DNA of 64,000 nt from Yersinia entomophaga (GTDB lineage: Bacteria; Pseudomonadota; Gammaproteobacteria; Enterobacterales; Enterobacteriaceae), in the NCBI RefSeq assembly GCF_001656035.1, contig NZ_CP010029.1, forward strand, positions 1,345,768-1,409,767, in the 5' to 3' direction. This document shows, one piece after another, positions 30,459-42,397 of the stretch; within the stretch, counting starts at the first letter, position 1; each line of letters opens with the position of its first letter. Position numbers and translations under genes: made by a program. Under the pieces are notes generated by a model that did no database searches, was not told the origin of the DNA, and saw nothing but the letters and a program-made list of their open reading frames with translations.

Positions 30459-30765
30459 AATATTCTGCAATCCGGCTGACAGAACATGACTGGGAAAACA
30501 GGATCATGATCCGAGATAGAAAAAGGCTTATTGCCTGGGTTTGAGGACAGATATTAGGGGGTTAGCAGGATAAGTGAAAGTTTTGCGTAGCAAGGGCAAG
30601 GATTTTATTCGTAAATACATTAATTGGCATCTTCCTATATGAGAGACACGGCAGCAAAGCGTAGAAACTCATTAGCGAGTTCGGCGAGAATAAAACGAAC
30701 GCGGAAGACGGGGCGGAAGCAGAGAAAATCGCGTTTCTGGCTATGCTAGCTATAAGATTACAAAA

Positions 30766-30792
30766 GAAAAAGGCCGCTTGCGCGGCCTTTTT
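30766..30792. terminator. Terminator downstream of ihfA
   Basis: AAAAAGGCCGC-TTGC-GCGGCCTTTTTT is a near-perfect palindrome with A- and T-runs, so it can act in both directions. It begins 12 bases after the ihfA stop. The roughly 300 bases between it and btuC hold no other supported feature. Confidence 0.8.
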
Positions 30793-30803
30793 TGTCGGAT
30801 TAC

Positions 30804-31100
30804 TCACTCTTTGGGAGTGGCATTCTCTACCCGGCTTTTTAGCTTCTGCCCAGGACGGAAAGTCACCACACGGCGCGCCGTAATAGGAATGTCCTCACCG
30901 GTCTTCGGATTACGGCCCGGACGTTGGTTTTTGTCTCGCAGATCAAAATTGCCAAAGCCAGACAATTTGACCTGTTCGCCATTCTCCAGAGCACGACGTA
31001 CCTCTTCAAAGAATAACTCTACCAGGTCTTTGGCATCCCGTTTGCTAAGCCCAAGCTTTTCAAACAGATGTTCTGACATTTCAGCTTTAGTAAGCGCCAT
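30804..31100 (-). CDS. ihfA: Integration host factor subunit alpha
   Basis: A 98-residue HU/IHF-family DNA-bending protein forming a heterodimer with IhfB. The signature [25 protein letters not shown] holds the beta-arm with the intercalating proline in RPGRNP. It acts in nucleoid structure, recombination and transcription control. It follows pheT by four bases, as in E. coli, where it is partly co-transcribed with pheST. Confidence 0.97.
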   Translation of the reverse strand: MALTKAEMSEHLFEKLGLSKRDAKDLVELFFEEVRRALENGEQVKLSGFGNFDLRDKNQRPGRNPKTGEDIPITARRVVTFRPGQKLKSRVENATPKE

Positions 31101-31104
31101 AGGT

Positions 31105-33492
31105 TCAATCCCTCAAGGATGCTTGGAATCGCTGTTTTAACGCCTCTACACATTTTGCAACGGTAGCGGCGATCTCCTCTTCTTCCAGTGTACGGGCGGT
31201 ATCCTGCAACACCAGACTGATAGCGAGGCTTTTATAACCCTCGGCTACGCCCTTGCCACGGTACACATCAAACAAGTTTACGCCAACTACCTGATTTGCG
31301 CCAACTTTCTTACACTCGGCCAAAATATCTTCTGCGGGAACGTTTTCAGCCACCACAACAGCGATATCTCGACGGTTTGCCGGGAAGCGCGAAATCTCGC
31401 TGGCCTGAGGCACGGCGCGGTCTGCGACCTTATTCCACAACAATTCGAACACCACAGTTCGGCCGTTCAGATCGAGCTTACGCTCCAGTTCAGGATGAAC
31501 TACACCAATGAAACCAATGTGTTCTCCCGCTAAATAAATTGCGGCACTTTGACCCGGATGCAGTGCGGAATGCGATTCTGCACGGAACTGAACGTCAGAT
31601 AATTTGCCGGTAAGTTCAAGAATTGCTTCCAAATCACCCTTCAAATCATAGAAGTCCACCGGCTGACGCGCCAAATCCCAATGCTCATCATAACGGTTAC
31701 CGGCAATCACACCCGCTAGCATTACGTCCTGTCGAATACCCAAATCTGCTTTATTATCAGGAACAAAGCGTAAGCCACTCTCAAACAAACGCAGACGAGA
31801 TTGCTGACGATTCTGGTTATAAACCACTGCTGCTAGCAGACCAGTCAGCAAAGACAAGCGCATTGCTGACATATCCACGGAAATGGGACTTGGCAAAATC
31901 AGAGGCTCTTGACCCGGATGCAATAAAGCCTGGATTTTTGGATCAACAAAACTGTAAGTAATTGCTTCCTGATAGCCGCGATCGACCAATAATGCCTTCA
32001 CACGCTTCAATGGCAGGTCAGCTTCGCGATGTTTGGTCATCACCAAATCTGCTTTTACCGGCACATCAGGGATATTGTTGTAACCGTAAATACGGGCAAC
32101 TTCTTCCACCAGGTCTTCTTCGATTTCCATATCGAAACGCCAGCTCGGCGCAACTGCCTGCCAGTTATCACACTGCACAGTCACCTGGCAACCCAAACGA
32201 CGCAGGATATCGGTAACCTGTTCACTTGGCACATGGTGGCCAATCAGGCGATCCAGTTTTTCACGACGCAGAGTAATAGTGGCGCGTTTCGGCAAATCCG
32301 CTTCTGAAGTGACATCAATAATCGGGCCAGCTTCACCGCCGCAAATATCAATCAGCAAACGGGTTGCTCGTTCCATCGCCTTATGTTGCAACGCAGGGTC
32401 GACACCACGCTCATAACGATGTGAAGCATCAGTATGCAAACCTTGACGGCGCGCTCGCCCGGTGATCGACAACGGATTGAAGAAAGCACATTCCAGCAAG
32501 ACGTTCTGGGTTGCTTCATTCACGCCTGAATGTTCACCACCAAAAATACCGGCCATAGCTAGCGCTTTCTGCTTATCGGCGATAACCAGCGTATCTGCGC
32601 TCAGTTTGGCTTTAGTACCGTCCAGCAGCGTCAGCTCTTCCGCTTCTGCGGCCATACGAACAATGATTTCACCGTCGATACGATCCACGTCAAACGCATG
32701 CATCGGCTGGCCCAGTTCTAACAATACGTAGTTAGTTACATCAACAACCGGATCGATAGAGCGGATACCACAACGACGCAGTTTTTCACGCATCCACAGC
32801 GGCGTAGCGGCCTTAACGTTAATCCCCTTCACTACGCGTCCCAGATAACGTGGACACGCCTGCGGCGCATCAACGCGAATTGGGAAGGTATCGCTGAGGG
32901 TTGCAGCAACCGGGCTCATATCCGGTTCGGTCAGAGCTAACTGATTCACTACCGCGACATCGCGAGCGACACCTAGAATACACAGACAGTCGGCACGATT
33001 TGGCGTCACGCTGATTTCGATAGTTTTATCATTTAGTTGCAGATATTCGCGGATGTCGGTGCCAATTGGCGCATCCAGCGGCAACTCGATAATTCCGTCG
33101 TGATCGTCAGAAATACCCAGTTCAGAGAATGAGCACAGCATCCCTTCCGAAGGTTCACCACGCAGTTTCGCAGCCTTAATCTTGAAATTACCCGGTAAAA
33201 CCGCGCCCACGGTCGCTACGGCAACCTTCAGCCCTTGACGACAGTTAGGTGCACCGCAGACGATATCTAGCAGACGATCGCCGCCGACATTGATTTTCGT
33301 TACTCGCAGTTTGTCTGCGTTGGGATGCTGCCCGCACTCCACAACTTCACCAACGACCACGCCGTGGAATGCACCAGCAACGTCATCAACGCCGTCAACT
33401 TCCAGTCCGGCCATGGTGATTTGGTGGGCTAATTCGTCACTGCCAATGGTTGGGTTTACCCATTCGCGTAACCAAAGTTCACTGAATTTCAT
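31105..33492 (-). CDS. pheT: Phenylalanyl-tRNA synthetase beta subunit
   Basis: A 795-residue beta chain of the heterotetrameric PheRS. Domains in order: tRNA-binding OB fold (about 39-150), B3/4 editing domain (about 205-375), B5 domain (about 400-475), a catalytic-like module, and a C-terminal anticodon-binding FDX-ACB domain (about 700-795). The length equals E. coli PheT. It lies 14 bases downstream of pheS and is controlled by the pheM attenuator. Confidence 0.97.
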   Translation of the reverse strand: MKFSELWLREWVNPTIGSDELAHQITMAGLEVDGVDDVAGAFHGVVVGEVVECGQHPNADKLRVTKINVGGDRLLDIVCGAPNCRQGLKVAVATVGAVLPGNFKIKAAKLRGEPSEGMLCSFSELGISDDHDGIIELPLDAPIGTDIREYLQLNDKTIEISVTPNRADCLCILGVARDVAVVNQLALTEPDMSPVAATLSDTFPIRVDAPQACPRYLGRVVKGINVKAATPLWMREKLRRCGIRSIDPVVDVTNYVLLELGQPMHAFDVDRIDGEIIVRMAAEAEELTLLDGTKAKLSADTLVIADKQKALAMAGIFGGEHSGVNEATQNVLLECAFFNPLSITGRARRQGLHTDASHRYERGVDPALQHKAMERATRLLIDICGGEAGPIIDVTSEADLPKRATITLRREKLDRLIGHHVPSEQVTDILRRLGCQVTVQCDNWQAVAPSWRFDMEIEEDLVEEVARIYGYNNIPDVPVKADLVMTKHREADLPLKRVKALLVDRGYQEAITYSFVDPKIQALLHPGQEPLILPSPISVDMSAMRLSLLTGLLAAVVYNQNRQQSRLRLFESGLRFVPDNKADLGIRQDVMLAGVIAGNRYDEHWDLARQPVDFYDLKGDLEAILELTGKLSDVQFRAESHSALHPGQSAAIYLAGEHIGFIGVVHPELERKLDLNGRTVVFELLWNKVADRAVPQASEISRFPANRRDIAVVVAENVPAEDILAECKKVGANQVVGVNLFDVYRGKGVAEGYKSLAISLVLQDTARTLEEEEIAATVAKCVEALKQRFQASLRD

Positions 33493-33506
33493 GAGATATA
33501 CCCGCC

Positions 33507-34529
<1,023 letters not shown>

Positions 34530-34722
34530 TTATTAAACTGCTATTTAAACCGCTGGATAAAACTGTTTTGTGTAAAATTCGCTCTATTGCGCCCTGTCCT
34601 ACAACGGCCAAGACGTTATCGAACAACAAGATATTGATCTTCTGGCACATATTTTACTGCGTGCTGCCAGAATTGGAAACCTTGGTTCAATAGGATCAAA
34701 CACATACTTGAGTTATAGAAAC

Positions 34723-34746
34723 AAAAAAGCCTCCACGGTGGGAGGC
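34723..34746 (-). terminator. Attenuator of the pheST operon
   Basis: On the minus strand GCCTCC-CACCGT-GGAGGC is followed by TTTTTT, about 50 bases after the pheM stop. A second GGAGGC copy lies upstream (about 34783-34788 on the plus strand as GCCTCC) and can pair with the terminator's left arm as an antiterminator. This is the pheST attenuation layout known in E. coli. Confidence 0.8.
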
Positions 34747-34793
34747 TTCGGCGCTACTTTTCGTTTCTTTTCTTACGCGCAAGCCTCCTAAAA

Positions 34794-34838
34794 TCAGGTG
34801 CTAAAGTAAAAAAAGAAACGGAAAATAACTGATTGCAT
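34794..34838 (-). CDS. pheM: pheST operon leader peptide PheM
   Basis: A 14-residue leader, [14 protein letters not shown], close to E. coli [14 protein letters not shown], with five phenylalanines including three in a row. Ribosome stalling on the Phe codons when charged tRNA-Phe is scarce would prevent the downstream attenuator from forming. It starts about 130 bases after the rplT stop. Confidence 0.93.
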   Translation of the reverse strand: [14 protein letters not shown]

Positions 34839-34932
34839 CATTATCTAGCCTTACGAATAACAAAACGCTGTTGAACGATAAATCTGTTGACTGATTAGTT
34901 ATCCTGACAAAATTTGCCAAGGTTACAAAGAT

Positions 34933-34958
34933 CAAAAGAGGGAGCAAGCTCCCTCTTT
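34933..34958 (-). terminator. Intrinsic terminator of rplT
   Basis: AAAGAGGGAGC and GCTCCCTCTTT form a perfect 11-bp stem, followed on the minus strand by TGATC after the TTT. It lies 10 bases after the rplT stop and separates the infC-rpmI-rplT transcript from the pheM promoter. Confidence 0.7.
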
Positions 34959-34967
34959 CATTCTGAC

Positions 34968-35333
<366 letters not shown>

Positions 35334-35361
35334 CTATCGTCTTAATTCAAACCAAAAATAC

Positions 35362-35559
35362 TTATGCGTACGGCAGACATGCCACGACCAGACCCAGATC
35401 GTTCTTAGATACCAGGCCTTTAGGACGTAAATGACGTTTACGCTTAGTAGCTTTTTTGGTCAAAATATGACGCAGGTTAGCATGCTTACGCTTAAAACCA
35501 CCGTTGGCGGTCTTTTTGAAGCGCTTAGCGGCGCCGCGTACTGTCTTAATCTTTGGCAT
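35362..35559 (-). CDS. rpmI: 50S ribosomal protein L35
   Basis: A 65-residue basic ribosomal protein ([17 protein letters not shown]), the same length as in E. coli. It lies between infC and rplT in the conserved order. Confidence 0.98.
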
Positions 35560-35655
35560 TGAATATATCCACTTCGCATTGTTAATTACAACGAGCTAGC
35601 TAGGCGAACAGGATCATAGCGCACAAGGTGCCATGAAACCTGTTACTTGAATGCC

Positions 35656-36207
35656 TTACTGTCTCTTCTTAGGTGCGAGCACCATGATCATCTGACGGCC
35701 TTCGATACGAGTCGGGAAGGACTCGACAACGGCCAGATCAGAATCTTCACACAGGTCTTTACGGACGCGGTTAAGCACTTCCATACCGATCTGCTGGTGC
35801 GCCATTTCACGCCCACGGAACCGCAGGGTGATTTTGGCTTTATCGCCATCTTCCAGAAAGCGAATCAGGTTGCGTAGTTTGACCTGATAGTCGCCATCAT
35901 CGGTACCAGGACGGAATTTGATTTCCTTGACCTGAATAACTTTTTGCTTCTTCTTCTGTTCTTTCGTCGATTTGCTCTTCTCGTAGAGGAACTTGCCGTA
36001 ATCCATAATACGGCAAACCGGCGGCTCGGCATTCGGACTGATTTCTACTAAATCAACACCAGCTTCCTCGGCTTTTTCAAGAGCTTCATTCAGACTGACA
36101 ATGCCAATCTGCTCACCATCAACGCCTGTTAAGCGAACTTCTGTGGCGCGAATCTCTTTGTTAATGCGATTAGGACGCGCCGGTTGAACTCGTTTTCCGC
36201 CTTTAAT
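35656..36207 (-). CDS. infC: Translation initiation factor IF-3 (AUU start codon)
   Basis: A 183-residue IF-3, close to 180 aa in E. coli. I start it at ATT (36207-36205), which gives (M)[20 protein letters not shown], the normal IF-3 N-terminus. A strong AGGA lies nine bases upstream, overlapping the thrS stop codon. The first ATG in frame (36006) would delete the N-terminal domain (residues 1-67). The rare AUU start is the basis of IF-3 autoregulation in E. coli. The C-terminal domain (about 90-183) binds the 30S subunit. Confidence 0.96.
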   Translation of the reverse strand: MKGGKRVQPARPNRINKEIRATEVRLTGVDGEQIGIVSLNEALEKAEEAGVDLVEISPNAEPPVCRIMDYGKFLYEKSKSTKEQKKKQKVIQVKEIKFRPGTDDGDYQVKLRNLIRFLEDGDKAKITLRFRGREMAHQQIGMEVLNRVRKDLCEDSDLAVVESFPTRIEGRQMIMVLAPKKRQ

Positions 36208-36210
36208 ACT

Positions 36211-38139
36211 TTATTCCTCCAGTTGATGAAGACTACGGCTGCGAATCTCTGTTAGCAGCTTGTCTACGACCACGTTGACATCCACGCTTCCCAAGTCTTT
36301 ACCGCGACGAGTACGAACGGCAACTTTGCCTGATTCGATCTCTTTATCGCCGCAAACCAACATATAGGGAACCCGACGCAACGTATGTTCACGAATTTTA
36401 AAGCCAATCTTCTCGTTTCTCAAGTCCGCTTTCACCCTAATCCCTGCATCTTGCAGTTTTTTGGTTACTTCTTGGACATATTCAGCTTGGCTATCAGTGA
36501 TATTCATCACTACAACTTGTACCGGAGCAATCCAGGTAGGGAAGAAGCCGGCATATTCTTCGGTTAAAATACCGATGAAGCGCTCCATTGACCCTAAAAT
36601 TGCCCGGTGAATCATAACCGGAACCTGGCGATCGTTGTTTTCGCCGATGTAAGACGCACTTAAGCGACCCGGTAATGAGAAATCGAGCTGTACGGTACCA
36701 CACTGCCACGCACGATCCAAACAATCATGCAGAGTAAACTCAATTTTTGGCCCGTAGAACGCCCCTTCACCCGGCTGATAATCAAACGGAATACCATTTT
36801 CAGTCAGCGCGGCGGCCAAATCTTCTTCAGCCCGAGTCCAGAGTTCGTCGCTACCGATACGTTTTTCTGGGCGAGTAGACAGTTTCACCACGATTTTTTC
36901 AAAGCCGAAGGTGCTGTACATATCGTACACCATCTTAATACAGCTATTTACTTCATCGCGAACCTGTTCTTCAGTACAGAAAACGTGAGCATCGTCCTGA
37001 GTAAAGCCACGCACGCGCATCAGGCCATGCAAAGCACCGGACGGTTCGTTACGGTGACAGCTACCAAATTCTGCCATACGCAGCGGCAGGTCACGGTAAG
37101 ATTTCAACCCTTGGTTGAAGATCTGTACGTGCCCTGGGCAGTTCATTGGCTTAATGCAGTACTCGCGGTTTTCCGATGAAGTGGTAAACATATGCTCAGC
37201 ATAGTTTTCCCAGTGACCGGTTTTTTCCCACAGTACGCGGTCCATCATGAATGGGCCTTTAACTTCCTGATATTGATACTCTTTGAGCTTCATCCGCACA
37301 AAGGTTTCCAGCTCGCGGAAGATAGTCCAACCGTCGTTATGCCAGAACACCATACCAGGCGCTTCTTCCTGCATGTGGTAGAGGTCAAGCTGTTTGCCGA
37401 TTTTACGGTGGTCACGCTTGGCGGCCTCCTCCAGACGCTGCAAATAGGCGTTTAGCTGCTTTTTATCACCCCACGCGGTGCCGTAGATGCGCTGCAACAT
37501 TTTATTTTTGCTATCGCCGCGCCAGTAGGCACCGGAGGTTTTTTGCAATTTAAAATGATGGCAGAAGCGCATGTTCGGTACATGTGGACCACGGCACATA
37601 TCGACATATTCTTCATGATGATACAGTCCAGGGCGATCGTCGCGGCTGATATTCTCATCGAGAATCGCCACTTTATATTCTTCACCACGGGCTGCAAAAA
37701 TATCGCGAGCTTCCTGCCAGCTCACTTTCTTCTTGATCACATCATAATCTTTGTCAGCGAGCTCATGCATCCGCTTTTCCAGCAGATCCAGGTCTTCCTG
37801 CGTCAGGGTCTGTTCCAAATCGACGTCATAATAGAAACCGTTGTCGATAGTCGGACCAATCGCCATTTTGGTGTTTGGCCACAGCTGCTTGATAGCATGT
37901 CCCAACAAATGCGCACAGGAATGGCGGAGAATTTCCAGCCCTTCGGCGTCTTTGGTGGTAATAATGGCTAATTGCGCATCGGATTCGATCAGATCGGTGG
38001 CATCCACCAACTCACCGTTTACACGGCCAGCGATACAGGCTTTTGCTAACCCGGGGCCGATATCCATAGCGACATCAAGCACAGAAACAGCTTTGTCAAA
38101 ATGACGTTGGCTGCCATCAGGAAGGGTAATTACGGGCAT
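36211..38139 (-). CDS. thrS: Threonyl-tRNA synthetase
   Basis: A 642-residue class II synthetase, the same length as E. coli. Domains: TGS (1-61), editing domain with the His73-x3-His77 pair in [12 protein letters not shown], the catalytic core (about 243-535) with zinc ligands Cys in KPMNCPGH and two later histidines, and an anticodon-binding domain (about 540-642). In E. coli it represses its own translation through a tRNA-like leader operator. The leader here (about 38140-38240) directly borders the prophage. Confidence 0.97.
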   Translation of the reverse strand: MPVITLPDGSQRHFDKAVSVLDVAMDIGPGLAKACIAGRVNGELVDATDLIESDAQLAIITTKDAEGLEILRHSCAHLLGHAIKQLWPNTKMAIGPTIDNGFYYDVDLEQTLTQEDLDLLEKRMHELADKDYDVIKKKVSWQEARDIFAARGEEYKVAILDENISRDDRPGLYHHEEYVDMCRGPHVPNMRFCHHFKLQKTSGAYWRGDSKNKMLQRIYGTAWGDKKQLNAYLQRLEEAAKRDHRKIGKQLDLYHMQEEAPGMVFWHNDGWTIFRELETFVRMKLKEYQYQEVKGPFMMDRVLWEKTGHWENYAEHMFTTSSENREYCIKPMNCPGHVQIFNQGLKSYRDLPLRMAEFGSCHRNEPSGALHGLMRVRGFTQDDAHVFCTEEQVRDEVNSCIKMVYDMYSTFGFEKIVVKLSTRPEKRIGSDELWTRAEEDLAAALTENGIPFDYQPGEGAFYGPKIEFTLHDCLDRAWQCGTVQLDFSLPGRLSASYIGENNDRQVPVMIHRAILGSMERFIGILTEEYAGFFPTWIAPVQVVVMNITDSQAEYVQEVTKKLQDAGIRVKADLRNEKIGFKIREHTLRRVPYMLVCGDKEIESGKVAVRTRRGKDLGSVDVNVVVDKLLTEIRSRSLHQLEE

Positions 38140-38458
38140 TCTAATTCCTTATTTACAGTGGTGACCCACACGACAGATCACATGTAATATACAATTATTG
38201 TTTGAATTCAAAGAGTTGCATTCGCAATTTAACCCACGCTTGTTAAATTGGTACGCAACTTGGTACACATATCGTTTTGTGTCTTCTAACTCGCCACGAA
38301 ATGAGTAACCATATTATCACTACTGGATACAATGATAAACACGCCCTTACCTGCCGAAACCAGTATGGTTTTTATAAAAGCACAAACTCAGATTTAAGGC
38401 TGGCCAAAATCGACCAGCACAAGCCAGATCCAACCGGCGTCCCTGCCAATAAAAAATT
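38140..38458. other. thrS promoter/leader and left border of the prophage
   Basis: A 319-base junction between thrS and the first phage gene. The thrS -10 candidate is TATATT on the minus strand near 38188-38193. At 38248-38254 and 38260-38266 two TTGGTAC copies stand 12 bp apart. The attachment site should lie in this interval, but only one prophage end is in the window, so the core cannot be fixed. A 53-codon rightward frame (from ATG at 38301) has no support. Confidence 0.5.
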
Positions 38459-38884
38459 CTAATCCGGCATTGCTGGCCACTCTATGCTTTTACCAGTCGA
38501 TATATCCAATCTCATTAAAGAGATTCGATACTCCTTCCATTTTGCCAAATCATTTGCTTCCGTCCCTTCAGGCGAACCGCTGTCAACCGCATCCTGACGC
38601 CATTCAATTTCACTATCAGCTTTGGCCTTTAGCGCCGATCTCTGACTAGTTGCCTCAGCTAGAACTTCCTCTGGCGTCATCTCTGGTGCATCGACCCAGG
38701 CTGGTCTGCCCTTTACCGTCCCCAATAGTTTTCTTTGTGGTGCGGCAGTGGCGTGATATATAGTCATCTCATCGTCAGTGGGGATGATTAAGTCTGAGTC
38801 TTTAATTTCACCGTAGCTACCATCATCGACCATATTTTTTGCCAAAAACCGGCTTGTCTTTTTATTAAATAAATATGACATCAC
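38459..38884 (-). CDS. Tail fibre assembly protein
   Basis: A 141-residue protein of the caudoviral tail fibre assembly family (Tfa, PF02413). The family's C-terminal pattern is seen: a predicted coiled segment, then WKEYRISLMRLDISTGKSIEWPAMPD. Such proteins are chaperones for folding or attaching the distal fibre. It lies 11 bases after the tail fibre gene and is the last gene of the late operon. A start at 38881 (second Met) is equally possible. Confidence 0.85.
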   Translation of the reverse strand: MMSYLFNKKTSRFLAKNMVDDGSYGEIKDSDLIIPTDDEMTIYHATAAPQRKLLGTVKGRPAWVDAPEMTPEEVLAEATSQRSALKAKADSEIEWRQDAVDSGSPEGTEANDLAKWKEYRISLMRLDISTGKSIEWPAMPD

Positions 38885-38895
38885 AACCTCGTTAT

Positions 38896-40170
38896 TTAGT
38901 AGCCAAAAGCAACCCAGAATAAATCCACAACCACAGTATCAGCCGCATTAACCTCAAATGTTGTGCTGGTGACGTTCCTCACGGTTTGGTTTGCCTGAGC
39001 ACCAGTGGCGGCAGCACTATAATTTCGAGTGGTAATGACTGAACCGGTATAATTGGGGAATGCAGTTGGAAAGGTGACCGTGGAGAATGATGTTCCAGTA
39101 GCTAGGCCTGTTGCCTTGCCCCACTGGATAATTAACCCGCCCGGACGGTCTGGTATCCTGATGAAACTATTACCAGTGAAGTTTATTTTTCCAAAAAGAA
39201 TCATTAGCCCCGGCAACGTGAGAACCTTATCTGCCGTACCGACGGGGATTTCTGCCGAGGTTGCTACGTCACGTGTGGATGAATTACCCAATCCTAAGTT
39301 AACCCTGGACTGGGGTTTGTCCGAAAGGTCATTCAGATTTTGCGTCTTTTGAAGGGCTCCAGTAATGCGCGTGTCATTGCCGGCGGCCACGGTATTAGCC
39401 GCACTCCCCACATCTAATGTTGAAGAATTTCCGAGGCCTAAGTTATTCCTAGCGGTAGCCGCGTTAGTCACATCCGACAAGTTTTTTGATTGAGCTAGCG
39501 CATAGGATACCAGCCCTGGAAGAGTAACAACCTTGTCTGCTGTGCCGATCGGATAGTCGGATACAAGCGCCACATCCCTTGTGGATGAGTTGCCAAGACC
39601 AAGATTGGTCCTTGATGCTGGCTTGCTCGCCAAGTCAGAAAGGTTGGCGCTTTTCTTCAGAGCATCAGCAGCGGCGGCAGCGGCCTCTGTTAAGCCAAGG
39701 TTAGCTACAGCAGCAGCCACAGCTGCAGGTCCAGCGGTTGCTATTTCTGATAGATTGCTAGCCGTCTTTAAATATCCGGTTGATAAGTTAAACCAGTTGG
39801 TAGGAGTGGTATTTGGGTTGGATTTATTACCATTAAGCCTGTTTATAAATATGGTCTCAGCATCATTACCAAGTATTACCGCACCCTTTGGATATCCACC
39901 AATTCCTTCATTAAAATCAGCGTCAAATGTATTTAAAGCTCCGGCACTGAACCATCTTAATAAATTCGAAAGTTCATAAAGAATTTGGTTCATATCTTGG
40001 CCTTTAGGCGGTAATCCGCCAGCAGCCTTTAAAACCATGGTTATTGGCGGGAATCCCTTCTCGTATGACGCTGAATTATCACCGGATGGAGTGTCAGGAA
40101 TAATGGCCTCTCTCTGGCCATTAATTCCAAATGGGACTGGTTGTTTTTTTGGTTCGTCATTTCTGTTCAT
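38896..40170 (-). CDS. Phage tail fibre protein
   Basis: A 424-residue structural protein that should contact the host receptor. The N-terminal about 130 residues look like a baseplate-anchoring domain. Three copies of NLGLGNSST-DV follow at about 189-200, 242-254 and 291-302, each preceded by NLSDL-type linkers, as in trimeric side-tail fibres. The C-terminal domain (about 325-424), ending VVVDLFWVAFGY, is the probable receptor-binding tip. It is one base from the upstream gene. Confidence 0.88.
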   Translation of the reverse strand: MNRNDEPKKQPVPFGINGQREAIIPDTPSGDNSASYEKGFPPITMVLKAAGGLPPKGQDMNQILYELSNLLRWFSAGALNTFDADFNEGIGGYPKGAVILGNDAETIFINRLNGNKSNPNTTPTNWFNLSTGYLKTASNLSEIATAGPAAVAAAVANLGLTEAAAAAADALKKSANLSDLASKPASRTNLGLGNSSTRDVALVSDYPIGTADKVVTLPGLVSYALAQSKNLSDVTNAATARNNLGLGNSSTLDVGSAANTVAAGNDTRITGALQKTQNLNDLSDKPQSRVNLGLGNSSTRDVATSAEIPVGTADKVLTLPGLMILFGKINFTGNSFIRIPDRPGGLIIQWGKATGLATGTSFSTVTFPTAFPNYTGSVITTRNYSAAATGAQANQTVRNVTSTTFEVNAADTVVVDLFWVAFGY

Positions 40171-40812
40171 TTATATTTCTCTGAAAAATGTTCCGTCGTT
40201 AAATGGATATGCGTCAGATGAAAATCCGAAGTATGGCGGAACTATTTGATGTGTAGTAATAAGAACCGCGCTTGGTATCGGTAATACCTCATAATTCTCA
40301 AGAATTGACACTTCATATGGGGCTAAATAAAATTCACAAATAACCCCCATCCTCATATCTCCGTAATCAACGCAAAATGCCCTCCCTCTACCTTTAAAAA
40401 GTATGGAAAGGAATTTATTTATCTCTTTAATAGTCGCAATGCTTATGTTCGAAAATGCCTTACATAGAATGAGTGTCCTGTATGCATCATCCGACAGCCT
40501 TACTGTCTCAGTTTCCTGTACTCCGGCATAGAATGGCTCTTCATTGAATGGCGAAGGGTATGACCCGCCGTCATTGGCCTCAGAGAACCCAAAACTATTG
40601 GTATCTATTGACGCCTTAATATATCTGGATACATTCACTATCTTCCCCCACACATCAAGACCAAAAGATCCGCATGTGTTTACGTTCCACACCTCTTTAA
40701 TAAACTCATCGGTGAATTCATCTAAATTCACAGCCTGATTAAATGTATCGATTATGGAAAGGAGCTTTTCACTTGCTGAATATTGAGTTAGTACCGTGTC
40801 TTTCCAGCTCAC
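40171..40812 (-). CDS. Baseplate/tail protein, DUF2612 family
   Basis: A 213-residue protein with an N-terminal half (WKDTVLTQYSASEKLLSIIDTFNQAV, then CGSFGLDVWGKIVNVSR) typical of DUF2612, found next to baseplate J genes in contractile-tailed phages. It probably joins the baseplate rim to the fibre, a P2 gpI-like role. Its start overlaps the baseplate J gene by four bases. Confidence 0.75.
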   Translation of the reverse strand: MSWKDTVLTQYSASEKLLSIIDTFNQAVNLDEFTDEFIKEVWNVNTCGSFGLDVWGKIVNVSRYIKASIDTNSFGFSEANDGGSYPSPFNEEPFYAGVQETETVRLSDDAYRTLILCKAFSNISIATIKEINKFLSILFKGRGRAFCVDYGDMRMGVICEFYLAPYEVSILENYEVLPIPSAVLITTHQIVPPYFGFSSDAYPFNDGTFFREI

Positions 40813-42041
40813 ATTAGTGTTACCTCAATGTCTGCCTGTTGAATTGTAGGTATCTGATCAATACCTGCCGTTAGTGACTGGGAAAAATCAACACCATTTC
40901 CTGAAATAGATATTGAGGATATATTCACGTAATCAGGGGAGATAGATATTATCGGTGCGTAATACGTTCCTGAGTTAATTCTCCCGCCAATTCTTGCTTT
41001 TGTTATACCGTCATACCCACCATTAAACACGGTTTCCACCATAGACTTAATTTGGCTGCTTATGTCTGATGGAAGATTTTCATTAGTCTCTATTTCAACC
41101 TTAAAATAAATTCTTAACGGCGTAGCTTTTTGCCACTGTATAATGTACTGCGGGTAGGGGGCGTTATAGTTTTCTTTATCTTCGACAGTGAACGTTGCAT
41201 TACCGTTAAGATTAGCTCCCGGATTTTTAGTAGTGAATATAGCCTCCGCGACATCAGCGTCCACGCCACCATAAACACAGGCATATACTGAGTGACGCAA
41301 TACCGGGAAATTTGTAGCCCCAGAATTAACTGTTGCGTCAGTCCGGTTTGACCACACATACGCATCCAAAACACCGTCAGTTGATAGCAGCGCCGCCAGC
41401 ATTGCGGCGTCAGTGTTTCTGCCGTTTCGTGATACCGATTGCTTCCTTCGCGTCTCGAAAGCCACTCTCGATTCAACATCAACACCGACGACACCGGCGG
41501 CATCATTTCTTACTGCGTCCCAACCGGAAAGACCGGTGGAATAAATCTGGTTTAGTTCCCCCACCCCGCAGGGGATCGGCCCAGTGGTCTGATTCTGGAA
41601 TTGGATGTCAACATGACCGCTGGAACCTATGGATGCCCCATTAATTGACTGATAGATATATCCAGACTCATCCATCGCCGTGCTACCCGCAGGGATATGC
41701 CGCCCCACGCCACCGGTGCATGTCGCAGTAACAATTGTTCCCTGCGCAGCGATCCGCTCCATGAAGTAAATGCTGCCAATGCCATCCTGAAATCTGCCAG
41801 TCGCGTAATCTGGGTTAATCTGATTGAACAGGCACAGTAATGCATCATAATTTGTGGCGATAATTTCTGTATCTGACTGAGATATTTGGCCCTGTGGTGA
41901 AGATAGCGGTTGGCTAGTTCCGCCCCCCATAGCGGCATCAAGGTCCGTTAATCTGCCTGACAGGACATCAGCAATATCAGGAACCAGCAAGCCTGTCTCT
42001 GTGATAGTTACACCGGGAACCGCTGTTTTTAACGTTGTCAT
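40809..42041 (-). CDS. Baseplate J-like protein
   Basis: A 410-residue baseplate wedge component of the gpJ/Mu gp47 family. The N-terminal region DLDAAMGGGTSQPLSSPQGQ and the central RRKQSVSRNGRNTDAAMLAALLSTDGVLDAYVWSN-type block are typical. It overlaps both neighbours by four bases, so the baseplate genes are translated as a coupled set. Confidence 0.88.
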   Translation of the reverse strand: MTTLKTAVPGVTITETGLLVPDIADVLSGRLTDLDAAMGGGTSQPLSSPQGQISQSDTEIIATNYDALLCLFNQINPDYATGRFQDGIGSIYFMERIAAQGTIVTATCTGGVGRHIPAGSTAMDESGYIYQSINGASIGSSGHVDIQFQNQTTGPIPCGVGELNQIYSTGLSGWDAVRNDAAGVVGVDVESRVAFETRRKQSVSRNGRNTDAAMLAALLSTDGVLDAYVWSNRTDATVNSGATNFPVLRHSVYACVYGGVDADVAEAIFTTKNPGANLNGNATFTVEDKENYNAPYPQYIIQWQKATPLRIYFKVEIETNENLPSDISSQIKSMVETVFNGGYDGITKARIGGRINSGTYYAPIISISPDYVNISSISISGNGVDFSQSLTAGIDQIPTIQQADIEVTLM

Positions 42042-42397
42042 AGAATTACCTGTGATTGGTTTCCATCTCTATCAGTCACCAGTATGGCCCCGCGCGTTTT
42101 ACGTGTGTTTTTGTCGAAAAACACGTTAGCGATCGCTTGGCTCACAATGGGTAATTTCTTGGCTTCACTTTCCATCTTTTTGGCGATATAGCCAGCGGAG
42201 GGGCGCGAACCCAAGACCTCTTCTTTCCACGGAATACCCAAAGTATTGTCGTAATAACACTCACCAGAGAACACCAGGCAGGCTGATGCGACATCTTGAG
42301 CGACGGCATAACCACTATCAGCAATGGCAATGTTCCCATTACCATCTAACGTTAAGTCCCATGTATCAGGATCAAGCATTAAGGTTCTGTATGTCAT
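42038..42397 (-). CDS. Baseplate wedge protein (gp25/Mu gp46-like)
   Basis: A 119-residue protein with features of the gp25/gpW-like wedge family: a TWDLTLDGNGNIAIADSGYAVAQDVA start and the LGIPWKEEVLG stretch. Position between the spike and gpJ-like genes supports the role. Overlaps by four bases on both sides. Confidence 0.72.
   Translation of the reverse strand: MTYRTLMLDPDTWDLTLDGNGNIAIADSGYAVAQDVASACLVFSGECYYDNTLGIPWKEEVLGSRPSAGYIAKKMESEAKKLPIVSQAIANVFFDKNTRKTRGAILVTDRDGNQSQVIL

Noticed and set aside
30562..30807. An 81-codon leftward frame between ihfA and btuC
   Set aside because: It starts inside ihfA and runs across the ihfA terminator, and the composition looks random.
38277..38462. 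A 61-codon rightward open frame between thrS and the prophage
   Set aside because: No good ribosome site, no recognised motif, and it overlaps the fibre assembly gene end; not enough support.
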